From assembly GCF_030709675.1 (NCBI RefSeq), contig NZ_JAUZQD010000003.1:496001-560000 (forward strand): a stretch of DNA of 64,000 bases. Reading direction: 5' to 3'. The position numbers and the translations under genes are program-made. The notes under the pieces were generated by a model. It saw nothing but the letters and a program-made list of their open reading frames with translations. It searched no databases and was not told the origin of the DNA. Numbering within the stretch: the first letter of the stretch is position 1; every line of letters starts with the position of its first letter. Origin of the DNA: Symbioplanes lichenis (GTDB lineage: Bacteria; Actinomycetota; Actinomycetes; Mycobacteriales; Micromonosporaceae). Of this stretch, positions 53,701 through 60,950 are shown piece by piece.

Positions 53701-54287
53701 GAGTGCCCTGGCAGGGCGAGCTGGTGGAGTTCTTCCTCACCCCGGAGGGAGTTCCGCAGTACCGGCAGCGGTACGACGTGCCGATCGACGAGACCACGGA
53801 GCTGTTCGGACCCTTCCGGCCGGGCACCCTGCTCCTGATCCGGCGGGCCCGCTACGGGACGACCGTCCTCGATCTCGCGGACCTGGACACCGGGCACACC
53901 CGGTCGCTCGGCATCCCGTGGGACTTCTGGACGTCGCAGTGGCGGTGGGGCCGGCGGCTGCGATCGTGCGCGGTCAACGAGCGGGGCACGCATGCCGTGG
54001 TGCTGCGGGACAAGCGCATCAGCGTGGTCGCGCTGGACGACCGGACACGGCCGAGCTTCACGGTGGACGGTGTGCCGGACTTCACCGACTACACGATTCC
54101 GCCGGGGACGGACCAGCTGGTGGTCGCGGACGCGTACGGGCGGATCCTGACGTTCGACCTGCTGACCGGCGAGCTGCTGGACGAGGTGTCGTGGACGTCC
54201 GTCGTGCGGGGCGCGGTCCTGGATGGAGTCACCGGTGTCGATGCGGCCGTGCTGGCCGCGCTCGGGCGCAGCGGGGCCGTTCTTTAA
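50796..54287 (+). CDS. NACHT NTPase (bacterial NLR-like) with pentapeptide repeats
   Basis: This protein has 1163 aa. Order: helical domain (1-180); alpha/beta domain (183-300; VWLVRVPARRGYDTVVVR, then VFCYTFDELIDE) that may be a degenerate Mrr-like nuclease or sensor; NACHT with Walker A GEFGTGKSW (360-368) and Walker B LLLVFDGFDEM (440-450); helical part ending SPAHRSLLEFFAAYKLV (about 670); pentapeptide repeats (about 758-817; GADLTGADLTGAD); and a beta-propeller-like tail to 1163. This is the layout of antiphage NACHT/NLR proteins. ATG 50796 follows the exopolysaccharide operon by 29 bases, but the content differs. No separate effector gene is adjacent. Confidence 0.85.
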   Translation: MAVVETGTLVKLLAVGARPAAERLKRRESVVAVLRRLKLAPEQPPGDFDGVYTYAIVEFCYGKPEPVVRLFRYEYVRAAFRKAFESGDEAHLRREVDEILRWNDETGELGRIDYNLALELTGFRVVFEELVDRTRSAAQTRLERRVGDVQRAMTDMAQLLGRMTTPEEIIRYATRDAPPAVQLAGQVREWFAAVEYRITSVVSAGPDEFVWLVRVPARRGYDTVVVRGVGGELSAPDMARMSELLVSSSATEAWAVAPQRISPAARSLASSLPGVFCYTFDELIDERADFSPYLEWLEAEVRTRRLASRYVPLSCAKEEVDSRTRQVAATSVYPWNEGGLDGYVSRWLDDDSKEHLSILGEFGTGKSWFCLHFAWTLALQWRAARDAGRKRPRLPLVVPLRDYAKAVSVESLFSEFFFRKHEILPDGYRVFETLNRLGRLLLVFDGFDEMAARVDRQAMINNFWELARAVVPGSKVLLTCRTEHFPEAREGRNVLGARLAASTSALTGEPPQFEVVELRPFDDEQIGRLLGPLAGTVAAHPGLMDLMRRPVMSELALAALPEIAQGAKVDLARVYLYAVRQKIDADIRAERTFTSLADKVFFLCELSWHMLAESVMTINYREIPDRIRASFGAVVREQRDLDHWHYDMMGQTLLVRDAEGNYSPAHRSLLEFFAAYKLVASLGVMDDDFLALMGGEVARLAQPDVLTAFRFSRALADLAAPMVAGGALPRLIDRLAANRDDVAGANLIELIGAVDPAGLEGARLDEAGLAAADLAARGMSLAGTSLRHAHLAAARLDGVTLAGADLTGADLTGADGTGHARNAVAYFCEETGAERYLLTRRDEIFHRRPDGPVRVYATPDRILRVRAFRDGRLLIMPDGDTRGCVVLDPRTGECTEEHTGVRWAEAVDIAGRDFLVLERAGRDEVTLEFLDHPSGAPVTTCTLPYPEISHGPDGRGRMIAYAYRPGTAGVPWQGELVEFFLTPEGVPQYRQRYDVPIDETTELFGPFRPGTLLLIRRARYGTTVLDLADLDTGHTRSLGIPWDFWTSQWRWGRRLRSCAVNERGTHAVVLRDKRISVVALDDRTRPSFTVDGVPDFTDYTIPPGTDQLVVADAYGRILTFDLLTGELLDEVSWTSVVRGAVLDGVTGVDAAVLAALGRSGAVL

Positions 54288-54299
54288 GAATTCTTTAAG
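54280..54299. repeat. TTCTTTAAG direct repeat, 11-bp period
   Basis: TTCTTTAAGAA and TTCTTTAAG lie in tandem, one helical turn apart, across the NACHT stop codon. They are AT-rich in a GC-rich context, 80 bp before a secreted-protein gene. A response-regulator-type site is possible. Confidence 0.35.
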
Positions 54300-54378
54300 G
54301 TCGATCCGGCGCTGATCCGCGCTGGAAGCGCTCCCGTATTGATCGCCGAGGTCCTACGACAGGAAGGCTCTGGCGAAC

Positions 54379-55524
54379 ATGCGTTTCTCCCGTAGTTCCC
54401 GCCGCTGGCAGATCGCCGGTGTCGGGGCCGTTGCCGTGGCACTGGTGGGCGTCGGCCTGGGCGTCGCCTCGGCCGACGAGACCGCTCCCACCGTCAACTG
54501 CCCCGCCGTGGCCGACCAGCTGGGCACCATCCCCGCCCAGTCGCAGGCGGAGATCGAGCGCAACCTGGCCCTGCTCAACACGCAGATCGACGAGGCCAAC
54601 AAGCGGCTCGCCGCGAGCAACGGCAAGGCCGGCTTCAGCGCGCAGAACTCCGTCATCGGCCCGCTGAAGGACAAGCGCGGCTCCACCATCGACCGGATGC
54701 TGATCTCGATCGGCCGGCACGCGACCGCGCCCAAGCTGGACACGCAGGCCCTGGCGACCTGCACCCTGAACGAGGACGGCGGTGCTCCCACGCCGGAGAA
54801 GACCGTGGTCGCGCCGGCCGACCCCGCTGCCGGCGGCAACGACGCCGGCGGCGACGCCGGTGGTGAGCAGGCGATCAGCTGCCCGGCCGTCGCCGGTGAG
54901 CTGGGCACCGTCCCGGCCTCCGCGCAGGCCGAGATCGAGCGCAACCTCGCGCTGCTCAACACGCAGATCGACGAGGCGAACAAGCGGCTCGTGAGCAGTG
55001 CCGGGGAGGGCGGCAAGAACTTCGTGCAGAACGCCATCCTCGGGCCGCTGAAGGACAAGCGCGTCGCGACGATCAACCGGATGCTGACGGCCATCGGGCG
55101 TACGGCGACCAAGCCTGTCCTGGATGTCGACACCCTCGCCACTTGTTCCCTGGGTGCCGCGGCCGACCCCGAGCCCACCGCGGTCGAGACGGCCGACCCC
55201 GCCGACCCCGCCGACGGTGCCGCCTCCGGCGACGTGGCCACGGTCAACTGCCCGGCCGTGAGCGGCCTGCCGTCGATCCCGGCCGAGGCCGCCGACGAGG
55301 TCAGCCGCAACCTGGCGCTGCTGGACACCCAGATCGCCGAGGCCAATGCCCGGATCGCGTCGACCCTGGGCCAGGGCGGCCCGAACTTCGTCCAGAACGC
55401 CATCCTCGGCCCGCTGGAGGACAAGCGCGTCGCGACCCTCAACCGGATCGAGACCGCGATCGGCCGGCACGCCGCGAAGCCGGAGGGCCTCGAGAAGTTC
55501 GCCCCCTGCAGCCTGAACGAGTAA
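54379..55524 (+). CDS. Secreted protein with three Cys-bounded helical repeats
   Basis: This 381-aa protein has a Sec signal (QIAGVGAVAVALVGVGLGVA). Three repeats of about 88 residues run from CPAV to C-S/T-L: Cys 41-128, 168-256 and 291-377. Each holds EIERNLALLNTQIDEANKRL (or variant), then GPLKDKR and an IGR motif, so each is probably a helical pair closed by a disulfide. Acidic Ala/Pro/Asp linkers (131-165, 260-288) join them. I know no family with this arrangement. It is a stand-alone gene; a cell-surface or extracellular binding role is a guess. Confidence 0.8.
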   Translation: MRFSRSSRRWQIAGVGAVAVALVGVGLGVASADETAPTVNCPAVADQLGTIPAQSQAEIERNLALLNTQIDEANKRLAASNGKAGFSAQNSVIGPLKDKRGSTIDRMLISIGRHATAPKLDTQALATCTLNEDGGAPTPEKTVVAPADPAAGGNDAGGDAGGEQAISCPAVAGELGTVPASAQAEIERNLALLNTQIDEANKRLVSSAGEGGKNFVQNAILGPLKDKRVATINRMLTAIGRTATKPVLDVDTLATCSLGAAADPEPTAVETADPADPADGAASGDVATVNCPAVSGLPSIPAEAADEVSRNLALLDTQIAEANARIASTLGQGGPNFVQNAILGPLEDKRVATLNRIETAIGRHAAKPEGLEKFAPCSLNE

Positions 55525-55630
55525 GCACCGCACTGTCCGGCCCGCCGGGGCAGGGGTGGGGACTGCACCCCCCTGCATCGGCGGGCCAGCGTCATTCTCG
55601 TGGGCGCGAGGCGCTCCTAGCGTCGTCCTC

Positions 55631-57136
55631 ATGAGACTTCGACGCAGAGAACTGATGACCGCCGCGGCCGCGGCACCGGCGGTCCTGGCCCTTCCCGGCC
55701 GGGCCGTCCCGCCCGATCCGGTCCGGGTGACGCCGGGCGATCCCCGGTACGCCGGCCTCGTGCGGCGGGGCAACCGGCGCTTCACGGGCAGCCCCGACGA
55801 GGTGTGGGTCGCGGACACCCCCGGCGAGGTCCTGGCGGCGGTGCAGGCCGCGGTCACGGCGGGCCGGCGTCCGGCGGTGCGCAGCGGGGGCCACGGGTTC
55901 GAGGACTTCGTGGACAACCCGGATGTGCGTTCGCTCATCGACATCTCCGGCCTGACGGGTGTGACATACGACGAGCGGCTCGGGGCGTACGCCGTCCTGG
56001 CGGGCACGACGCTCGGTGAGACGTACCGCCGGCTGTACCTGGACTGGGGTGTCACGCTGCCGGGCGGGTCGTGCCCCGGCGTGGGGACGGGCGGCCACGT
56101 CGCCGGCGGCGGGTACGGCCCGCTCTCGCGGATGCACGGCCTGATGGCGGATCACCTGTACGCGGTGGAGGTCGTCGTGGTGGCGGACGGCCGGGCGCGC
56201 ACGGTGGTCGCCACGCGCGAGCCGGCGGATCCGCACCGGGACCTGTGGTGGGCGCACACCGGCGGCGGGGGCGGCTCGTTCGGCGCCGTCACGCGCTACT
56301 GGTTCCGGGACCCGCCGCGCCCGCCCGCGTCGGTGACCAACTTCGACGCGACGTGGTCGTGGGACGGCCTCGACCTGGTCCGGCTGGCGCGCAACTTCAC
56401 GGACTGGTGCCGCCGGTACGACCGGCCCGGCCTGCCGCAGTCCCGGCTCTACGCCGAGCTGTTGCTGACGAATCGCGCCGCCGGGGCTGTCACTGTGCAC
56501 GGCCGGGTCGCCGGGGCGGGGCTGATCGACGACTTCCTGGGCTCATTGACCGCCGGGGTGGGCGTGACTCCGCAGGTCACCCGCGAGACCCTGCCCTGGT
56601 TGCAGGCCACGCTGCGGGATCCCGGCGACGACGGCAAGCGCTGGCGGCTCAAGACCAAGGCCGCTTACGTACGCCGTCCGCTCAGCGACGAGCAGTGGGC
56701 CGTCGCCTGTCGTTCGCTCTCGGATCCCGGCTATCCGAATCCGGCCGCGTCGATGAGCCTCAATACGTACGGTGGGGCCGTGAACGCGGTCGCACCGTCG
56801 GCCACGGCGGTGGCCCGGCGGGATGCGGCCGTGCTGATGTTCTTTCTCACCGCGTGGAGCGATCCGGCTGAGGACGCGCGGCATCTGGGCTGGATCCGCT
56901 CGCTCTACCACGGGATGTACGCGGCTTCGGGTGGGATCCCCGTGGACGGTTCGTACATCAACTATCCGGATGCCGACCTGGCCGATCCGCGATGGAACAC
57001 GTCCGGGCGGGGGTGGGCGGAGATCTACTACGGCGGGAACTATGCGCGGTTGCAGCGGGTGAAGCGTCGTTACGACCCGGAGGATGTGTTCCGGCATCGG
57101 CTGTCGGTGCGGCCGGTTTCCGCTCCGGTTTCGTAG
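55631..57136 (+). CDS. TAT-exported FAD-linked oxidase (BBE type)
   Basis: This 501-aa protein has a twin-arginine-like signal (RLRRRELMTAAAAAPAVLAL). The FAD-binding PCMH domain shows RPAVRSGGHGFEDFVDN (His that may carry 8-alpha FAD), GTTLGETYRRLYLDWGVTLP and GVGTGGHVAGGGYGPLSRM with no Cys for a second covalent link. The C-terminal BBE motif is IYYGGNYARLQRVKRRYDPEDVF. It oxidises sugars or small alcohols outside the cell. ATG 55631 has TAGCGT 7 bases upstream, suggesting leaderless expression. Confidence 0.87.
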   Translation: MRLRRRELMTAAAAAPAVLALPGRAVPPDPVRVTPGDPRYAGLVRRGNRRFTGSPDEVWVADTPGEVLAAVQAAVTAGRRPAVRSGGHGFEDFVDNPDVRSLIDISGLTGVTYDERLGAYAVLAGTTLGETYRRLYLDWGVTLPGGSCPGVGTGGHVAGGGYGPLSRMHGLMADHLYAVEVVVVADGRARTVVATREPADPHRDLWWAHTGGGGGSFGAVTRYWFRDPPRPPASVTNFDATWSWDGLDLVRLARNFTDWCRRYDRPGLPQSRLYAELLLTNRAAGAVTVHGRVAGAGLIDDFLGSLTAGVGVTPQVTRETLPWLQATLRDPGDDGKRWRLKTKAAYVRRPLSDEQWAVACRSLSDPGYPNPAASMSLNTYGGAVNAVAPSATAVARRDAAVLMFFLTAWSDPAEDARHLGWIRSLYHGMYAASGGIPVDGSYINYPDADLADPRWNTSGRGWAEIYYGGNYARLQRVKRRYDPEDVFRHRLSVRPVSAPVS

Positions 57137-57212
57137 CCGCCTGCGGTGCGTCGGGATGACCGGTCTCCGTCCCGGTCTCTTGGCCGCCTGTGCCGCGTCG
57201 GGATGACCGGTC
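57136..57212 (+). repeat. Two copies of a 30-bp repeat
   Basis: GCCGCCTGCGGTGCGTCGGG plus ATGACCGGTC (57136-57165) recurs with few changes at 57183-57212 (47-bp period), between the FAD oxidase stop and the TDT gene. Confidence 0.6.
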
Positions 57213-57256
57213 GAATTACTGATGGAGGCGGGGGCCGGCTGCGGCATGCTCGTCGC

Positions 57257-58210
57257 ATGAGTGGGATTCCGGGGCGGGTGACGCCCAATCTGTTCGGCAT
57301 CGCGTTCGGCTTCGCCGGCCTCGCGGCCTGCTGGAGCCAGCAGAGCCGGGCGGTGGGCGACGGGCTTTGGCTGCTCGCGGCCGCGGTCTGGCTCGGCCTC
57401 CTGATCCTGTACGCCGCCCAGCGGCCCCGTGATCACCACGATCCCGTGTTCGCGCCGTTCCTCTCGCTGATCGCGATCGTGCCGATGATGGCCGGCCCGC
57501 CCCTCGCCGCCCACGCGCGCGCCGCCGGTGTGACGGTCTATGTCGTCGGGCTGCTGCTGACCGTTCTCTACGGCGGCTGGCTGAGCGCGCGCTGGATCGT
57601 CGAGGACATCCCGTTCGCCACGTGGCACCCCGGCTATTTCCTGCCCACCGTCGCCGGCGGCCTGATCGCCGCGCAGGGGGCCGCGCTGCTCGGGTTCCGC
57701 GATCTCGCGTTCGTGATGCTGGGTTTCGGGGTGGTCTGCTGGCTGGTGCTGGGCTCGATCCTGCTGCTGCGCCTCTTCACCCAGCCCACGCTGCCGCCCG
57801 GCCTGCTCCCGACCATGGCCATCGAGGTCGCCCCGCCGGTCGTCGCGGGCAACGCCTGGTTCGCCGTCAACGGCCAGCGGCCCGACGTGGTGGCGCTGCT
57901 GCTCGCCGGCTACGCCCTGCTGATGGTGCTGCTGCAGGTGGGGCTGCTTCCGCTCTATCGCCAGGCGCCGTTCGGCCCGGGCTGGTGGGCGTTCTCCTTC
58001 GCGTACGCCGCCGTGGCCGCCGACGCCCTCCAATGGCTCCACGCCAAGGACGTCCCGGCGCGGGCAGCGTGGAGCTACGTTCTCCTCGCGGCTATCACCG
58101 CCTGGGTCGCGTGGCTCGCGTTCCGCACGATCCTCGCCGTCGCCCGCGGCACGTTCCTCCCGCCGCGCCCCGCTCCGGCCGCCCCGCCCAAGGAGCCGGT
58201 GCCTGCCTGA
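57257..58210 (+). CDS. TDT-family (TehA/SLAC1-like) membrane transporter
   Basis: This 317-aa protein has ten predicted TM helices and begins IPGRVTPNLFGIAFGFAGLA, typical of the tellurite-resistance/dicarboxylate transporter fold. Further family-like parts are GYFLPTVAGGLIAAQGAALL and WWAFSFAYAAVAADALQW. These are anion channels or exporters; the substrate is unknown. ATG 57257 has CATGCT 6 bases upstream. The Pro/Ala C-terminus is partly duplicated downstream. Confidence 0.85.
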   Translation: MSGIPGRVTPNLFGIAFGFAGLAACWSQQSRAVGDGLWLLAAAVWLGLLILYAAQRPRDHHDPVFAPFLSLIAIVPMMAGPPLAAHARAAGVTVYVVGLLLTVLYGGWLSARWIVEDIPFATWHPGYFLPTVAGGLIAAQGAALLGFRDLAFVMLGFGVVCWLVLGSILLLRLFTQPTLPPGLLPTMAIEVAPPVVAGNAWFAVNGQRPDVVALLLAGYALLMVLLQVGLLPLYRQAPFGPGWWAFSFAYAAVAADALQWLHAKDVPARAAWSYVLLAAITAWVAWLAFRTILAVARGTFLPPRPAPAAPPKEPVPA

Positions 58211-58318
58211 GTCCGCCGATCGCGGGCGCCTCGCTCCGGCCGCCTCGCCCTGGGAGCCGGTGCCTGCCTGAGCCCGTCGGCCGTGGCGCCCCAGGCAGCT
58301 GAGTCCACGGAGCCGGTG
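58166..58318 (+). repeat. Decaying tandem copies of the TDT gene's 3' end
   Basis: CGCTCCGGCCGCC, GGAGCCGGTGCCTGCCTGA and flanks occur at 58171-58213 and again, 61 bp on, at 58232-58274. A worn third copy of GGAGCCGGTG is at 58309-58318. The repeat includes the stop codon, so it is a tail duplication outside the reading frame. Confidence 0.6.
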
Positions 58319-58364
58319 TCCAGCCGAGCCCGTCGACCGTCACGGGTGTTGAGGTCGGTGCTGC

Positions 58365-58742
58365 TCATGGCCAGACGGGAGGGAGCGGGTCCGCCTCCGG
58401 GGACGGGCCGTAGGGGGTGTGGCCGGCGCGGAAGTCGCGCAGGGTGTTGACGATGCCGGCGAGGACGGCTTCGAACTGGGCGGGCTCCGCTGCGAGGGAT
58501 CCTTGGTAGCGGGCTGCGTCCTGCTCGACGGCGAGGTCTTTGATCGTCCAGCGGCCGGCGCCTTGTTGCTCGAGGACGGCCTGGTAGATCTGGTGCCCGG
58601 TCCACGATCGCCAGATGTGCAGGACGTCGGCGTCGTCGAGGTGGGCCGGCCAGCGGATCTCCATGTCGTAGCTGCCGAGGCCGTCGCGGAGCAGCTGTCT
58701 GGTGTCGGCGTCCACGAGCAGGCCACATGTGCCGGGGGCCAT
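58365..58742 (-). CDS. Hypothetical protein, 125 aa
   Basis: This is a small soluble protein with strands (TCGLLVDADTRQLLRDGL, SYDMEIRWPAHLDDADVLHI) and helices (AQFEAVLAGIVNTLRDFRAG). There is no signal, TM helix or recognised family. It is flanked by the TDT tail repeats and a SnoaL-like gene. Function unknown. Confidence 0.6.
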   Translation of the reverse strand: MAPGTCGLLVDADTRQLLRDGLGSYDMEIRWPAHLDDADVLHIWRSWTGHQIYQAVLEQQGAGRWTIKDLAVEQDAARYQGSLAAEPAQFEAVLAGIVNTLRDFRAGHTPYGPSPEADPLPPVWP

Positions 58743-58833
58743 GGTTGGGCGCAGGGCGGGATGCGTCTCCGTGTCGCCGGAGAAACCGGTCGGAGATCAG
58801 CCACTCCGGAATCTCACCATGCCGGGGGCGGCG

Positions 58834-59253
58834 TCATCCCGCTGGGCGCGGCGAGGGGAGGGAGCCGGTCATGGCCTGGGCGATCAGGGCGGTGTGCTGG
58901 TACTCGCGCCAGCGGGTGATCTTGCTGTCCCGAACGGTGAGGACGACGGCGAAGGGGGCGGTGGCGGTGCCGGTGCCGTCGTTCATGGCGGCGGTCAGCT
59001 CGTACTCGATGATGATGGTCGCCGGGTCGGCGGTCTCGTGCAGGGCGCGGGTGCGGTGACCGGTGAAGTGGAAGGGCACCGCCGCGAGGCCGGCGCCGGT
59101 GAAGGCGAGGACGGCGTCGCGGCCGGTGATCGGCTCGGTGCGGCCGAAGGGGGTCTCGAGGACGACGTCGTCGGCGAGCAGGGCCGGGTCGGCGGCTGGG
59201 ACGAGACGCTGCAGCGGCGGACCCTGGCGATCGTCCGGGCGGGGCTCAGCCAG
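58834..59253 (-). CDS. SnoaL/NTF2-like protein with unclear start
   Basis: Read back from the stop, the frame gives LQRLVPAADPALLADDVVLE, TPFGRTEPITGRDAVLAF, then EYELTAAMNDG and FAVVLTVRDSKITRWREYQH, the pattern of a complete SnoaL/NTF2-like cone fold of about 139 aa. No ATG, GTG or TTG lies in frame at the right place. GTG 59079 would remove half the fold, so a CTG at 59253 is used here. Either CTG starts translation, there is a sequence error, or the gene has decayed. Confidence 0.5.
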   Translation of the reverse strand: MAEPRPDDRQGPPLQRLVPAADPALLADDVVLETPFGRTEPITGRDAVLAFTGAGLAAVPFHFTGHRTRALHETADPATIIIEYELTAAMNDGTGTATAPFAVVLTVRDSKITRWREYQHTALIAQAMTGSLPSPRPAG

Positions 59254-59324
59254 GACCCTCGGGGGGACGTGGCTCGTTGAGCGTGTCGAGTCCGTACCGA
59301 ATGTCCGAGAAAGAGGGGCCGACG

Positions 59325-59666
59325 ATGGAACCGCTGACGATCGAGGTGCGCGTCCACGGCGCCGGGATCGACGCCGAGCAGCTGACCGCGCGCACCCGCA
59401 ATCTGCAGCAGCTGATCCTCGCCATGGACGTCGAGGACGCCGAGGACACCGCGCGCGCCCTGCGACCGGAGGACGACGACGCCCTCGCCGTGACCGTCCC
59501 GCCGTCCGTGCTGAATCCGCTGGTCAGCGTGGTCGCCTCCTGGCTGAGCCGGCAGCCCGAGGCGGTGGACGTGGAGCTGGACGGCCGCCGCCTCGCCGGC
59601 AGTGTGACCCGTGCCCAGCGCGACGAGCTGGTCGCGGCCTATCTGGGCGACGTGGTCAGCGGCTGA
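59325..59666 (+). CDS. Small EACC1-like protein
   Basis: This 113-aa protein has strand LTIEVRVHGAG, an acidic middle, then PLVSVVASWLSRQPEAVDVE and LDGRRLAGS. The layout resembles EACC1 (effector-associated constant component 1), a small protein found with actinobacterial conflict effectors, but the match is by eye and partial. ATG 59325 follows AGAGGGG; upstream in-frame starts exist at 59277 and 59301. No obvious effector follows it. Confidence 0.55.
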   Translation: MEPLTIEVRVHGAGIDAEQLTARTRNLQQLILAMDVEDAEDTARALRPEDDDALAVTVPPSVLNPLVSVVASWLSRQPEAVDVELDGRRLAGSVTRAQRDELVAAYLGDVVSG

Positions 59667-59739
59667 GGCCCCGGATCTTCCGGGCTCGTGCTCTGGGAAC
59701 TATGCGCAGGGGTAGTCGTCGGCGCGCGTCAAGCTCGCA

Positions 59740-60423
59740 TTACGGTGACACGGCCCAATTCTGCTTGTGGGGTGCCCGGGCACTCCTCCGCGCCGGTGCG
59801 TCGGGCTGCTCGACGAGACGCTCGGCCAGGGATTCGATGACTTTGTCCCGGCGATGGATGTCCTCAATCAACAATGCGGCGGAAATCGACTGCATTGCCC
59901 TGGTCTCCCTGCTCACTTCCGCGAACAAGGACGTGCTCAACGATTGGCTGAATTGCAACACCGCCACCGCCAGGATGGCGGGTGCGGCGCCGAAAGCGAT
60001 ACTGAGCCATGTGGCACGAGAGCCGGATTCCCAGGAGCCGGACAGCAGGAAAGCCGCAGCGATCACCGCGAAGGCGGCCGCCACGGTCGCTACCACCACC
60101 ACCAGGAGCCTCTGCTGGCGCCGCCGGAGGTAGAAAGCCTCCTCCAGCACGAGTTGGGTGGACTTCTCGATGCGTGCTTGCATGTCGAGGAAGGCCTTGC
60201 TGCTTCGTGGATCACGGGGAGGAACGCTCGCCCCGCCGGTCACGTCGGAGCCGAGCGGCTCGTGCTCGTGAACCACAGGAGCCGTGACCACGGAGACGGA
60301 CTCGAGCTCGCCGAGGCGGCCGAGCGTCGCGTCGAGACCGAGCTCGTCGTCGTCCACCCAGTCGTACGCCTCGTGTGTCATGTAGTCCATCCTGCCTCGC
60401 TCAACCGTCTGCCGGAAGCTCAT
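59740..60423 (-). CDS. Two-TM protein with helical tail
   Basis: This 227-aa protein has an acidic N-terminus, a coiled segment (FLDMQARIEKSTQLVLEEAF), TM1 (LLVVVVATVAAAFAVIAAAF), TM2 (WLSIAFGAAPAILAVAVLQF) and a charged helical tail (IEDIHRRDKVIESLAERLVE). ATG 60423 overlaps the previous stop (ATGA). Family not recognised; it is coupled to the 93-aa gene. Confidence 0.65.
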   Translation of the reverse strand: MSFRQTVERGRMDYMTHEAYDWVDDDELGLDATLGRLGELESVSVVTAPVVHEHEPLGSDVTGGASVPPRDPRSSKAFLDMQARIEKSTQLVLEEAFYLRRRQQRLLVVVVATVAAAFAVIAAAFLLSGSWESGSRATWLSIAFGAAPAILAVAVLQFSQSLSTSLFAEVSRETRAMQSISAALLIEDIHRRDKVIESLAERLVEQPDAPARRSARAPHKQNWAVSP

Positions 60424-60701
60424 GACCCGGGCGACCGGGCGGTCATCAGATTCCAGACTCCGTCGGACGGGTCAACTGGGTACAAAGCCGCCAAGATGGG
60501 GCGCTGTACGGCGGTGTGCCCCAGAGCCACCACGCGTCGGCCGTGCTGCTCATGATTCTCCCAGCCTGCCGTGATGTCGGTGCGCAGAACCAGCGCCTCG
60601 CGGACCTTCTCCGGCGTGACATTGTGTTTTACTTTGATCTTGCGTTCGATCGGTGCGCTGATGCGAATTTCGGCGATGTAGATGGAGCGCGGCACCCTCA
60701 C
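60420..60701 (-). CDS. Small protein, possibly RelE/BrnT-like
   Basis: This 93-aa protein reads SIYIAEIRISAPIERKIKVK, then HNVTPEKVREALV and DGVWNLMTARSP, an alpha/beta pattern reminiscent of small nuclease toxins. Catalytic residues cannot be assigned. GTG 60701 follows AAGGAG. It is translationally coupled to the two-TM protein, so a toxin/anchor or TA-like pair is possible but unproven. Confidence 0.55.
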   Translation of the reverse strand: MRVPRSIYIAEIRISAPIERKIKVKHNVTPEKVREALVLRTDITAGWENHEQHGRRVVALGHTAVQRPILAALYPVDPSDGVWNLMTARSPGS

Positions 60702-60847
60702 ACACTCCTTCAGGCCTGGTCGGGCGACCTCGGGCAGGCGACGTGAAGGCTAACAATGCTCGTATTACGCGTCCAGTTTCATTCCTGGTTGTGATCGATC
60801 TTCACTCGATCGAACGTCATGGCGGAGAATGCATTTTCGGGAATGTG

Positions 60848-60874
60848 TTGCATGCAGAATCTTGCCTAATGCAA
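60848..60874. promoter_or_regulatory. Inverted repeat TTGCAT-N15-ATGCAA
   Basis: A perfect 6-bp inverted repeat lies in an AT-rich patch about 150 bp upstream of the GTG at 60701 and beyond the glpD terminator. It is a possible operator; no regulator is named. Confidence 0.3.
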
Positions 60875-60916
60875 CAGCGTGCCCACAGGCTGTTTGATGG
60901 CGGCTGCGCTGAGCGG

Positions 60917-60943
60917 GCCCGGGCCGGATGAGCCGGCCCGGGC
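60917..60943 (-). terminator. Hairpin after glpD
   Basis: GCCCGGGCCGG pairs perfectly with CCGGCCCGGGC around a 5-base loop, 8 bases past the glpD stop. There is no T run, as is common for actinobacterial terminators. Confidence 0.65.
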
Positions 60944-60950
60944 GCACGGT

